Below the pieces are notes generated by a model that searched no databases, had not been told where the DNA came from, and saw only the letters and a program-made list of their open reading frames with translations. The translations under genes were made by a program, and so were the position numbers. A DNA stretch of 64,000 nucleotides, taken from contig NZ_JAOEEA010000003.1 in NCBI RefSeq assembly GCF_029837695.1, forward strand, positions 62,001 through 126,000, given 5' to 3'. The DNA comes from Pseudomonas sp. GD04019 (lineage in GTDB: Bacteria; Pseudomonadota; Gammaproteobacteria; Pseudomonadales; Pseudomonadaceae). Positions 7,074 to 14,914 of the stretch are shown here, piece by piece (positions within the stretch are counted from its first letter, which is position 1; each line of letters begins with the position of its first letter).

Positions 7074-7970
7074 ATGCTCAGCCAGCTGCGCGACCTTGAT
7101 CTGCAACTGCTACGCCTGTTCGTCAGCGTGGTGGAGAACGGCGGCTTCAGCGCCGCCCAGGGCGAGCTGGGCATCGGCCAGTCGACCATCAGCACGCAGA
7201 TGGCCAAGCTGGAGACGCGCCTGGGCTTTCGCCTGTGCGAGCGCGGCAAGGCCGGCTTTCGCCTGACGCCCAAGGGCGAGCAGGTGCTGGCTGCCACGCG
7301 CAAGCTGTTCGGCGCCATCGAGACCTTCAAGGGCGAGGCCCAGGGCATGGCCGACAAGCTGCTCGGCGAGCTGGCCATCGGCCTCTCCGAGTCGCTCGAC
7401 GCCAGCATGCTGCAACGCGTCGCCGCGGCCATCGGGCGCTTTCGTCGGCGTAACCAGGCGGTGCAGATCGAGCTGATCAGCGCCACCCCGGCCGAGCTGG
7501 AACGGCGCCTGCTGCAGGGACAGCTGCACCTGGCCATCGGCTATTTCTCCGGCACCCAGAGCGCACTGGACTACCAGCCGCTGTTCGAGGAGCAGCAGTC
7601 ACTGTATTGCGCCCAGGGCCATCCACTGTTCGCTCAGGCCAAGGTCAGCCGCGCCGACCTCGACGCCTGCGACCGGGTGCTGCACCCCTATCGCTTCATC
7701 GCCGCCGACGAGCCCTGGCAAGCCGGTAGCAGCAGCGCCCGCTGCGAGCAGGTCGAAGGCAGCCTGGCGTTCATCCTCTCCGGCGCGCATATCGGCTACC
7801 TGCCGCAGCACGTGGCGGCGCCCTGGGTCGCCAGCGGGCAGCTGCGCGAACTGCTGCCGAACGAAGTCGGCTTCAGCGTGCAGTTCCGCCTCACCCGCCA
7901 TCGCGGGCGCCAGCCCAGCGAGGCACAGCAGGCCCTCAACGAAGACCTGCTGGCGAGCTTCGTCGGCTAG
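7074..7970 (+). CDS. LysR-family transcriptional regulator (polyamine locus)
   Basis: This 298-residue regulator begins MLSQLRDLDLQLLRLFVSVV, followed by the helix-turn-helix FSAAQGELGIGQSTISTQMA and a LysR effector domain. The ATG at 7074 was chosen over 7059 because TGGAG at 7064-7068 sits at proper spacing from 7074. It is divergent from the polyamine-binding protein gene, so control of that gene and perhaps speB is likely. The shared intergenic region of about 140 bases is rich in A+T near 7015-7060, which suits promoter and operator positions. The effector is unknown. Confidence 0.9.
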   Translation: MLSQLRDLDLQLLRLFVSVVENGGFSAAQGELGIGQSTISTQMAKLETRLGFRLCERGKAGFRLTPKGEQVLAATRKLFGAIETFKGEAQGMADKLLGELAIGLSESLDASMLQRVAAAIGRFRRRNQAVQIELISATPAELERRLLQGQLHLAIGYFSGTQSALDYQPLFEEQQSLYCAQGHPLFAQAKVSRADLDACDRVLHPYRFIAADEPWQAGSSSARCEQVEGSLAFILSGAHIGYLPQHVAAPWVASGQLRELLPNEVGFSVQFRLTRHRGRQPSEAQQALNEDLLASFVG

Positions 7971-7973
7971 GGC

Positions 7974-8159
7974 TCAGTGGCGTGGCGACCGTCCTGCGTG
8001 CTCGCGCTGGCGCAGGCGCTCGGCGAGGGCGTCGAGCGCATGCAGGGCCTGGTGGATGCCCTGGTGCAGGGAGCGCGGCGCGGCGGCCGAGTTCGATGCA
8101 GCGGCGAAGTCTTCGGCTTCGAGCTGATAACGCGGGTCGAAGAGGTCGAACCTATCCAT
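7974..8159 (-). CDS. Small hypothetical protein, 61 aa
   Basis: The frame encodes a hydrophilic peptide opening MDRFDLFDPRYQLEAEDF, with an amphipathic helix in its second half. GAGGAA stands eight bases before the ATG at 8159, which decided this start over one seven codons earlier. No membrane segment, signal or known motif is visible. It converges on the LysR gene, leaving three bases between the stops. Codon use is like that of its neighbours, so I consider it a real but unrecognised small gene. Confidence 0.5.
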   Translation of the reverse strand: MDRFDLFDPRYQLEAEDFAAASNSAAAPRSLHQGIHQALHALDALAERLRQREHAGRSPRH

Positions 8160-8473
8160 AACCAATTCCTCACGAATCATGGCCGGCGCGGTATGCGCGG
8201 ACGCAACAAGGCAGTGACGGGCATCGGGGATTGTTCTTGTTCGGCCAGCGTGCCGCCGGTTGATGACACGCCTGCAGGCTATGACCCACTTGGCGTGCCG
8301 GCGGTTTCGCCGCCGCTGATCAATTTCTGCGCGAACGCCTTCACGAGCAAGCCGGCGGAATGTCGCAGCCCGGCCAAGCCGCGCGCCAGAGCGGCGGCGT
8401 AATCGGCGCGGCGCACTATAGTTTCCTGCTCAAGTCTCCAGCCCGTTCACCCACTCGTACCCCAGGAGTCACC
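8160..8473. other. Intergenic region, nothing recognised
   Basis: About 310 bases between the divergent small gene and the FMN reductase gene. Several frames are open but none has both a ribosome site and sensible protein character. A short GC-rich inverted repeat occurs near 8258-8310. The promoter for the reductase probably lies near 8415-8440 (a TATAGT-like -10). Confidence 0.4.
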
Positions 8474-9034
8474 ATGAGCAAGGTTTACAAGGTCGCGGTC
8501 ATCGTCGGCAGCCTGCGCAAGGCCTCGATCAACCGCAAGCTGGCACTGGCGCTGGCCGAACTGGCACCGCCCTCGCTGCAACTGCAGATCGTCGAGATCG
8601 GCGAGCTGCCGCTGTACAGCGAGGACATCGACGTCACCCCGCCACCGGCCGCCTACACGGCCTTCCGCGACCAGGTGAAAGCGGCCGACGCGCTGCTGTT
8701 CGTCACTCCGGAATACAACCGCTCGATCCCGGCGCCGATGAAGAACGCCATCGACGTCGGCTCGCGCCCCTACGGCCAGAGCGCCTTCGGCGGCAAACCC
8801 GGCGCCGTGCTCAGCGCCTCGCCAGGCGCGGTCGGCGGCTTCGGCGCCAACCACCACCTGCGCCAGTGCCTGGTGTTCCTCGACGTCCCCGTGCTGCAGC
8901 AACCCGAGGCCTACCTGGGCGGCGCCGGCAGCTTCTTCGACGACAACGGCAAGCCGAACGACGGCATCAAGGGCTTCCTGCAGAAGTTCATCGACGCCTA
9001 CGCCGCCTGGGTGGAAAGGAACCTGAAGGGCTAG
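8474..9034 (+). CDS. NADPH-dependent FMN reductase (ChrR/YieF family)
   Basis: This 186-residue flavodoxin-fold protein would reduce quinones, chromate or other acceptors with NAD(P)H through bound FMN. The FMN phosphate loop GSLRKASINRKLA is at about residues 11-23, and TPEYNRSIPAPMKNAID, the family signature, is in the middle. The length is normal for the family. CAGGAG precedes the ATG at 8474 at good spacing. The physiological acceptor cannot be decided; the members I know act in oxidative-stress protection. It appears to be transcribed alone, with the K+ channel gene starting 49 bases downstream. Confidence 0.9.
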   Translation: MSKVYKVAVIVGSLRKASINRKLALALAELAPPSLQLQIVEIGELPLYSEDIDVTPPPAAYTAFRDQVKAADALLFVTPEYNRSIPAPMKNAIDVGSRPYGQSAFGGKPGAVLSASPGAVGGFGANHHLRQCLVFLDVPVLQQPEAYLGGAGSFFDDNGKPNDGIKGFLQKFIDAYAAWVERNLKG

Positions 9035-9083
9035 AGCAGGATGCGCAGGCTAGGCTTGCGCTATCCCTCTGCGAGTTCTGCCC

Positions 9084-10013
9084 ATGAACGATGACGCGCC
9101 CAGCGAGATCAACTGGCTGGCCCCCGACCAGGACCGGCGCCTGGCCGAGGGGCTGGGCGCGGCGCTGGAGGCGCGGGCGCGCAGTGGCGAGTCCATGCGT
9201 GGTTTCCGCCTCAAGTACGCCAGTCTCGCCGGCATCGACCTGGTGCATCACGGCAGTCGCGAGGGCTATGACCTGCGTGAGGCCGACCTGTACCGCGCAG
9301 ATCTGCAGAACGCTCATCTGTTCGCCCTGAACCTGCGCGGTGCCTCGCTGATGAAGGCCGACCTGCGCGGCGCCAACCTGCACTGCGCCGACCTGCGCGA
9401 CTGCAACCTGCTGGGCGTGCGCCTGGAGGGCGCGCGGCTGGACAACGTGCTGTGGGATCGCCAGCTGATCCAGGAACGTCGCGGCCGCGAGCGCCAGCGG
9501 GAAGGCCACGCGGAAGGCGCGCGGCAGGATTTCGAGGAGGCCGAGGAGACCTATCGCAACCTGCGCCTGCGTCTGGAGAAGGCCGGCCTGTTCGAGCAGG
9601 CCGGGCAGTTCTTCCACCGCGAGATGGTCATGCGTCGCCTGCAGATGCCGCGGTTGTCGAGCCGGCGCCTGCTCTCCTGGCTGGTCGACCTGTTCTCCGG
9701 CTACGGCGAGAAGCCGCTCAACGTGGTGCTGTTCTCCCTCGGCCTGATCTTCGCCTGCGGCCTGCTGTACTTCCTGGTGGGCGTGCGCCACGGCGACCTG
9801 CCCCTGGGCCTGGCCCTGGAGCGTGGCCTGGCGGCCAACCTGCGCGACCTGCTCGACTGCATCTATTACAGCGTGGTGACCTTCACCACCCTGGGCTATG
9901 GCGACATCACGCCCCACGGCCTGGCGCGGCCGATCGCCGCCTTCGAGGCCTTCGCCGGCAGCTTCACCATGGCCCTGTTCGTGGTGGTATTCGTGAAGAA
10001 GATGACCCGTTGA
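9084..10013 (+). CDS. Pentapeptide-repeat protein fused to a two-TM potassium channel
   Basis: Residues 60-128 of this 309-residue protein are pentapeptide repeats of the A(D/N)Lxx type (for example ADLRGANLHCADLRD). A charged helical linker spans about 130-195, with a Sel/SNF-like EEAEETYRNLRLRLEKAG patch. The C-terminus is a pore module: one membrane helix at about 212-233, the K+ selectivity filter TTLGYGD at 268-274, and a second helix at about 285-305. The protein is therefore a predicted inner-membrane K+ channel with a cytoplasmic beta-helical sensor domain of unknown ligand. Its stop overlaps the ATG of the next gene (TGATG), so the two are translationally coupled. Confidence 0.88.
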   Translation: MNDDAPSEINWLAPDQDRRLAEGLGAALEARARSGESMRGFRLKYASLAGIDLVHHGSREGYDLREADLYRADLQNAHLFALNLRGASLMKADLRGANLHCADLRDCNLLGVRLEGARLDNVLWDRQLIQERRGRERQREGHAEGARQDFEEAEETYRNLRLRLEKAGLFEQAGQFFHREMVMRRLQMPRLSSRRLLSWLVDLFSGYGEKPLNVVLFSLGLIFACGLLYFLVGVRHGDLPLGLALERGLAANLRDLLDCIYYSVVTFTTLGYGDITPHGLARPIAAFEAFAGSFTMALFVVVFVKKMTR

Positions 10014-11485
10014 TGCAGGGCGAATCGACCATGCTGGCGGTGCTGGTGATCGGTGCCGGCTTCTCCGGCATCGGCATGGGCATTCGCCTGCGCCAGGCCG
10101 GTATCGAGGACTTCCTGATCCTGGAACGGGCCGGCGAGATCGGCGGCACCTGGCGCGACAACCATTACCCGGGCGCCGCTTGCGATGTCGAATCGCACCT
10201 TTACTCCTTCTCCTTCGAGCCGCGCGCCGACTGGTCGCGCAAGTATTCCGGGCAGGCGGAAATTCTCGACTACCTGCACCACTGCGTGCGCCGCTACGGC
10301 CTGGCGCCGCATATCCGCTGCAACGCGACCATGACGGCGGCACGCTATGACGAGGCCGGCGGTCACTGGCGCGTGCAGCTGGCGAGCGGCGAACTGCTGC
10401 GCACGCGGGTGCTGATCAGCGCCGTCGGCGCGCTCAGCGAGCCGGCGATTCCCGCACTGCCGGGCCTGGCCGATTTCCGCGACGTGCGCTTTCACTCCGC
10501 GCAGTGGGACCACACGCAGGATCTGGCTGGCAAGCGGGTGGCAGTGATCGGCACGGGTGCCAGCGCCATCCAGTTCGTGCCACCACTCGCCGAGCAGGCC
10601 CGCCAGCTGTTGCTGTTCCAGCGTACCCCGCCATGGATACTGCCCAAGGCCGACCGGGCCTTCAGCACCGGTGAGAAACGCCTGCTGCGCCTGCGCCCGC
10701 TGCAGTGGCTGTATCGCGCACTGATTTACTGGATCAACGAGTCGCGGGTGCCCGGCTTCGCCCGCCGCCGCGACTGGCTGCTCAAACCCGCCGAACGCAT
10801 GGCCCTGCACCACCTGCGCCGCCAGGTCCACGACCCCGAACTGCGCCAGGCGCTGACGCCGGACTACCGCATCGGCTGCAAGCGCATCCTCATCTCCAAC
10901 GACTACTACCCGGCCCTGCAGCGCGCCAATGTGCGCCTGGTGCGCAGCGCCATCGCCCAGATCGGCGCGGACCATATCGACACCAGCGATGGCGAGCGCC
11001 ACCAGGTGGACGCGCTGATCTTCGCCACCGGCTTCCGCGCCACCGAGTACCTGCATGATGTCGATATCGTCGGGCGCCAGGGCCTTAGCCTGCGCGAGGC
11101 CTGGCGCGATGGCGGCGAAGCCTACCTGGGCATCGCCTGCGCCGGCTTCCCCAACTTCTTCATGCTCACCGGCCCCAACACCGGCCTCGGCCACAGCTCG
11201 ATGATCTTCATGATCGAAGCCCAGCTGGGCTTTATCCTGCAGGCCATCCAGCGCCTGCGCGACGATGGCCTGCGCAGCATCGAGGTGCGCGCCGCGGCGC
11301 AACAGGCATTCAACGCGCAGCTGCAGGAGCGCATGGCCAACTCGGTGTGGAGCAGCGGTTGCCGCAGCTGGTACCTCGACGCCCGTGGCCGCAACACCAC
11401 CCTGTGGCCGGCCAGCACCCTGGCCTACTGGTGGCAGACCCGGCGCTGGCCGGCCGAGGCCTTCACCCTGGAGCCGAGCGACTGA
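10013..11485 (+). CDS. Flavin-dependent monooxygenase, Baeyer-Villiger type
   Basis: This 490-residue FAD/NADPH enzyme has an N-terminal Rossmann motif GAGFSG (residues 14-19) and the GGTWRDNHYPGAACDV segment typical of Baeyer-Villiger monooxygenases. A second dinucleotide site, VIGTGASAIQ, is at about 180, and the family fingerprint region reads FRDVRFHSAQWD, with Asp in place of the usual Gly. ATGF near the C-terminal third and the GPNTGLGHSS segment also fit. The enzyme would convert ketones or aldehydes to esters; the substrate is unknown. The ATG at 10013 overlaps the stop of the channel gene; an ATG six codons later is an alternative start. Confidence 0.88.
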   Translation: MQGESTMLAVLVIGAGFSGIGMGIRLRQAGIEDFLILERAGEIGGTWRDNHYPGAACDVESHLYSFSFEPRADWSRKYSGQAEILDYLHHCVRRYGLAPHIRCNATMTAARYDEAGGHWRVQLASGELLRTRVLISAVGALSEPAIPALPGLADFRDVRFHSAQWDHTQDLAGKRVAVIGTGASAIQFVPPLAEQARQLLLFQRTPPWILPKADRAFSTGEKRLLRLRPLQWLYRALIYWINESRVPGFARRRDWLLKPAERMALHHLRRQVHDPELRQALTPDYRIGCKRILISNDYYPALQRANVRLVRSAIAQIGADHIDTSDGERHQVDALIFATGFRATEYLHDVDIVGRQGLSLREAWRDGGEAYLGIACAGFPNFFMLTGPNTGLGHSSMIFMIEAQLGFILQAIQRLRDDGLRSIEVRAAAQQAFNAQLQERMANSVWSSGCRSWYLDARGRNTTLWPASTLAYWWQTRRWPAEAFTLEPSD

Positions 11486-11520
11486 TAGGCTGCATCAGCT
11501 CAACCGAACGAGGAGCCAGC

Positions 11521-12138
11521 ATGAGCAGCATGACCCTGTACCACTCCCCCGCCTCGCCCTTCGTGCGCAAGGTACTGGTGCTGCTCCACGAGACCGGGCA
11601 GATCGAGCGGGTGACCCTGCATGCGGTGCAACTGACGCCAGTGGCGCCCAGTGCCGATGTGCTGCACGACAACCCGGCCGGCAAGATTCCCGCCCTGCGC
11701 CTGGCCGACGGCACGGTACTGCACGATAGCCGGGTGATCCTCGACTACCTCGACAACCAGCATGTCGGCGAGCCGTTGATCCCTACCGGCGGTGCACGCT
11801 GGCGGCGCCTGACCCTGGCCTCGCTGGCCGACGTCATCCTCGATGCCGCCGTGCTGCTGCGCTACGAGACCTTCCTGCGCCCCGAGGACAAGCGCTGGGA
11901 CCAGTGGCAGACGGCCCAGCAGGAAAAGATCGAACGGGCCCTGGCCTATTTCGAGAACGAATGCCTGGCCGAACTCGCCAGCCGCTTCGACATCGCCGCC
12001 ATCGGCCTGGCCTGCGCCCTGGGCTATCTCGATTTTCGCCAGCCGCAGCTGGGCTGGCGCGAGCGTTTTCCGGGTCTGGCTGCCTGGTTTGCCGACGTCA
12101 GTCAGCGGCCGTCGATGCGCGACACTCAACCGAAGTAG
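11521..12138 (+). CDS. Glutathione S-transferase family protein
   Basis: This 205-residue protein has a thioredoxin-fold N-terminal domain opening MTLYHSPASPFVRKVLVLL. The glutathione-binding segment is NPAGKIPALRLADG and is followed by LHDSRVILDYLD. A helical C-terminal domain starts at about residue 90. GAGGAG precedes the ATG at 11521 by six bases. It follows the monooxygenase gene by 35 bases, so the two are probably co-transcribed and may handle the same class of compounds. Its 3' end overlaps the convergent gene at 12126 by 13 bases. Confidence 0.9.
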   Translation: MSSMTLYHSPASPFVRKVLVLLHETGQIERVTLHAVQLTPVAPSADVLHDNPAGKIPALRLADGTVLHDSRVILDYLDNQHVGEPLIPTGGARWRRLTLASLADVILDAAVLLRYETFLRPEDKRWDQWQTAQQEKIERALAYFENECLAELASRFDIAAIGLACALGYLDFRQPQLGWRERFPGLAAWFADVSQRPSMRDTQPK

Positions 12139-12647
12139 CCGAATACGATCAGCCCCTCCTGCGGCAACACCAGCAGGGCACCTTCGTGTTTGGTGGTGTA
12201 GAAGCCCCGACTGGCTCGGCCGATCCTTGTGCTCAGCTCGTCATCGGCATCGGCGCACTGCAGACCCAGAAAGATCGGTGAAAGCCCTCCCCCTTCATCC
12301 GGGGTTGGCAGCGCCTGCCAGGGTGCGTAGTGGTAGTAGTCATCATCCGCATGGCCGCGTGCCTGTCGCGCATCTTGCAGCACCGCCATACCCTCACGCT
12401 GCAGGCGGGCGCGTAGGCGGGGCGACATGTGCAACACCGCGACGCCACAGCCTTCGCGGATTCCGCTCTCGCCACCGACCAGTACCAGGCCGTCCACTTC
12501 CAGCTGCGCGGGCAGCACATCGATCGCATGGCTGCGCTCGAACATCTTGTAGGTCATGTAGAGCAGCAGGAGCAGGCAGAACCATAGCATCACCCCGCGA
12601 TAGATCAGCTTTGCGATCACCATCAGGACGGACTTCACCTGACTCAT
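12126..12647 (-). CDS. Hypothetical protein with N-terminal membrane anchor
   Basis: This 173-residue protein has one strong membrane helix (about residues 17-32, MLWFCLLLLLYMTYKMF) and an exported or cytoplasmic mixed alpha/beta remainder with no motif that I recognise. GGAGG lies nine bases before the ATG at 12647, and TGA of the upstream gene overlaps this ATG (ATGA). It is the last gene in the chain that begins at creD, so it may belong to the Cre-controlled unit. Its 3' end overlaps the convergent GST gene. Confidence 0.7.
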   Translation of the reverse strand: MSQVKSVLMVIAKLIYRGVMLWFCLLLLLYMTYKMFERSHAIDVLPAQLEVDGLVLVGGESGIREGCGVAVLHMSPRLRARLQREGMAVLQDARQARGHADDDYYHYAPWQALPTPDEGGGLSPIFLGLQCADADDELSTRIGRASRGFYTTKHEGALLVLPQEGLIVFGYFG

Positions 12648-12922
12648 ATCGCCCCTCCATGGCAGTAGAACAACCAGGCCAGAACCAGCGCCGCGGCCCC
12701 CAGCAACGCGCCCCGGCGCCAGTTCGATCCGTTGTGCGCGCTCGGGCGCCACAGGTAGGGCACCTGCAGGGCCAGGCCCAGCATAGCCAGCGGCGTGAAG
12801 AAGGCGTTGAACGGCCAGGACGGCAGCAGCAGCCCCAGCAGCACAGCCAGCAGGTAGGCCAGTTGGTAGCCCGCCATCAGCCCCGCAGTGAAGTACCAGG
12901 CGGAGCCTGCCTTCAACGCCAT
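12644..12922 (-). CDS. Small integral membrane protein, 92 aa
   Basis: Three predicted membrane segments (about residues 8-33, 38-58 and 70-87) fill most of this 92-residue protein. No known family signature is visible. A GGAAGGGG ribosome site precedes the ATG at 12922. It overlaps the next gene by ATGA and the previous small gene by ten bases, so all three are probably translated from one mRNA downstream of creD. Confidence 0.7.
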   Translation of the reverse strand: MALKAGSAWYFTAGLMAGYQLAYLLAVLLGLLLPSWPFNAFFTPLAMLGLALQVPYLWRPSAHNGSNWRRGALLGAAALVLAWLFYCHGGAI

Positions 12923-13044
12923 GGCAGCCCCTTCCAGCGCGATACCGTCACGGGCTGCAAGGGCCGTGGAAACAGGCGGGCGATGCGCCGCGCCAGCAGA
13001 TGCCCCAGACGCGCTTCCTCGCGCAGACCGACATGGCCGCTCAT
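12913..13044 (-). CDS. Very small basic protein, 43 aa
   Basis: An ATG at 13044 overlaps the stop of the previous gene (ATGA) and opens a 43-codon frame that runs into the start of the next gene. The peptide is strongly basic (MSGHVGLREEARLGHLLARR, then RLFPRPLQP) with no membrane segment. There is no Shine-Dalgarno sequence of its own, so translation would depend on coupling. It neatly fills the only gap in an otherwise overlapping chain. It could also be an untranslated spacer. Confidence 0.4.
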   Translation of the reverse strand: MSGHVGLREEARLGHLLARRIARLFPRPLQPVTVSRWKGLPWR

Positions 13045-13346
13045 GTCCGGTACCACAGGCGGAAGAAGCCGGCGGCCAGCAGCAGGGCGACCTGAGCCAG
13101 GGCCACGCACAGCTGTAGGAACGACTGCACGCTGGAATTGCTGGCGGCGTCTGGCACGCCGGTCAGGCCATCCCAGAAGCCGCCCGGCAGCAGCGCCAGG
13201 GCGACGCTGGCCAGCGGTCGGCCGCTGAGGTTAATACCGTGGATCAGGTCGAACTGGCCGAAGAACATCAGGCCGACCAGGAGCATCCCGGCCACCACCA
13301 GGCCGAGGGCGAAACAGGCGGAAAATTGCATCATCAGACGAAGCAT
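13041..13346 (-). CDS. Small membrane protein downstream of creD, 101 aa
   Basis: This 101-residue protein has an N-terminal membrane helix (residues 8-30) and another near the C-terminus (about 78-96). The middle segment carries a PGGFWDGLTGVPDAASN loop. GAGGAGA is placed six bases before the ATG at 13346. It follows creD by 44 bases on the same strand, so it is likely in the creD transcript. I do not recognise the family; the two-helix layout suggests a small inner-membrane accessory protein. Confidence 0.7.
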   Translation of the reverse strand: MLRLMMQFSACFALGLVVAGMLLVGLMFFGQFDLIHGINLSGRPLASVALALLPGGFWDGLTGVPDAASNSSVQSFLQLCVALAQVALLLAAGFFRLWYRT

Positions 13347-13390
13347 GGCGATCTCCTCGAAGGGCGCGGCCACCGCCGCGCCCGTATCGA

Positions 13391-14743
13391 TCAGGCGAGG
13401 GTGGTGGTCGGCTTGGCGATGCCGTACCAGTCGAGCTTGCGGGTCAGCACCATCACCGCAGCGAGCAGGCCGAACACCAGCAGCGAGCCCATCAGCAGGG
13501 CGTAGTCCTCGGCGCTGAGCAGGGCGTAGAGCATTGCGTACAGCCCGGCCAGGGCGGCGGTGAAGCCGGCGCCGCGCAGCCAGCTGTGCAGCACATGGCT
13601 GACGTAAAAGCCGATCAGCAGCACGCAGGCGGAGGCCGCCAGGGCATAGGCCTGGGCGAAGGCCATGTGCTCGGCCAGCGACAGCAGCAGCAGGTAGAAC
13701 ATCGCCAGCGACAGGCCGACCAGGCCGTACTGCACCGGGTGCACGGACAGGCGCTTGAGCACCTCGAAGAGGAAGAAGCCGGCGAAGGTCAGGGCGATGA
13801 ACAGCAGCGCGTACTTCAGCGCGCGATCGCTCTTGAGGTACTGATCCACCGGGTCGACGAAGCTGACGCCGAACTGGCGACCGAGGAAGGCGTTGCACTC
13901 GCCGGCATTGGCGCAGTCGTTCAGGGCCTCCTCCATGTTGGTGGCGAAGAAGCTGGTCTGCCAGCGCGCGCTGAAGCCCTTGGCGGTGATCTCGCGCTCG
14001 CTCGGCAGGTACTCGCCGATAAAGCTCGGATGCGGCCAGTCGGCGCTCAGGTCGACCTGGGTCTCGCGGCCCACCGGGGCGATGCTCAGCTCGCCGGTGC
14101 CCTGCAGCAGCAGGTCGAAGGCGAAGTCCAGGCGCTGCGCCTGATGGGTATCGGCCACCGCCATCGGCAACGGCGCGTGCACGCCGGCGCCCAGCAGCTG
14201 GTCGGCGCTGCCCGGCTGGAAGGCCAGCTTGCGCTCGCCCTGCTCCAGCACCAGGTTGTTCTTGATGCCACGGATGTCGCTGATGCCGACGCTGACGAAG
14301 GGCTCGCCGAAGCGGAAGTCGCCGAGGTCCTCGGTCACGCCGAAGTTGGCCGGCACCTCGAAGTGGCCGGAGAGGCGGCTGTTGCTGTGAAACAGCCGCG
14401 CCTGGTAGATGCCACGGGCGCGCAGCTCGGTACCGATCTCGCCGCCGACGGCCAGACGCTCCGGCAGGAAGTACACACGGCCGCTCACTTCGCTCTCTTC
14501 GAGGTAGCGCTCGCCGGTCTTGTCGTGGGTCTTCCACTCACGCACGGTCTTGCGGTAGGGCACCACCAGCAGCGGGCCGGTGATCTTCTGGCTGTGGCTG
14601 GAGCTGCGCGCGATGTCTTCCAGCACGCCGTCGCGCAGCTCCTGACGCTCCTCAATCATGCCGTCGATCATGATGATGGGGATCATCAGCAGAATGATCA
14701 GCGCGGCGATGGCGCCAAGCTTGATCAGCAGGTTGCGATTCAT
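13391..14743 (-). CDS. creD: Inner-membrane protein CreD
   Basis: This 450-residue protein has one N-terminal membrane helix (about 8-26), a large periplasmic domain with the KITGPLLVVPYR signature, and a cluster of six or so helices from about residue 305 to the end. This is the standard CreD layout. In Pseudomonas and Enterobacteria creD is the main target of the CreBC two-component system and is tied to beta-lactam response and envelope integrity. Here it lies downstream of creC but is separated from it by a CBS-domain gene. I saw no perfect TTCAC-N6-TTCAC CreB tag in 14744-14914. Confidence 0.92.
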   Translation of the reverse strand: MNRNLLIKLGAIAALIILLMIPIIMIDGMIEERQELRDGVLEDIARSSSHSQKITGPLLVVPYRKTVREWKTHDKTGERYLEESEVSGRVYFLPERLAVGGEIGTELRARGIYQARLFHSNSRLSGHFEVPANFGVTEDLGDFRFGEPFVSVGISDIRGIKNNLVLEQGERKLAFQPGSADQLLGAGVHAPLPMAVADTHQAQRLDFAFDLLLQGTGELSIAPVGRETQVDLSADWPHPSFIGEYLPSEREITAKGFSARWQTSFFATNMEEALNDCANAGECNAFLGRQFGVSFVDPVDQYLKSDRALKYALLFIALTFAGFFLFEVLKRLSVHPVQYGLVGLSLAMFYLLLLSLAEHMAFAQAYALAASACVLLIGFYVSHVLHSWLRGAGFTAALAGLYAMLYALLSAEDYALLMGSLLVFGLLAAVMVLTRKLDWYGIAKPTTTLA

Positions 14744-14846
14744 GGGGAAACTCTCCTTGGGTTGGACCGTGGGGAGAGTCTCGACGGCGCCGATGGTGGC
14801 GCCGTGCGGGGATTGTGGAGAGCGTGTGGAGTTTGTGTGGCGAGAG

Positions 14847-14905
14847 GTAGGGCGGGTGAAAACCGCGACCAGACCGCCTAGCTACGCGGGCTTCACCCGC
14901 CCTAC
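14847..14905. repeat. Inverted repeat upstream of creD (GTAGGGCGGGTGAA type)
   Basis: GTAGGGCGGGTGAA at 14847-14860 is mirrored by TTCACCCGCCCTAC at 14892-14905. The arms enclose a second, shorter GC-rich complementarity. It resembles dispersed intergenic palindromes of Pseudomonas more than a terminator, as no T run follows. It separates the CBS gene from creD. Confidence 0.75.
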
Positions 14906-14914
14906 GGCACGACG

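Noticed and set aside
14744..14914. CreB binding tag upstream of creD
   Set aside because: One TTCAC and one GTGAA were seen, but both belong to the inverted repeat at 14847-14905 and are not arranged as TTCAC-N6-TTCAC.
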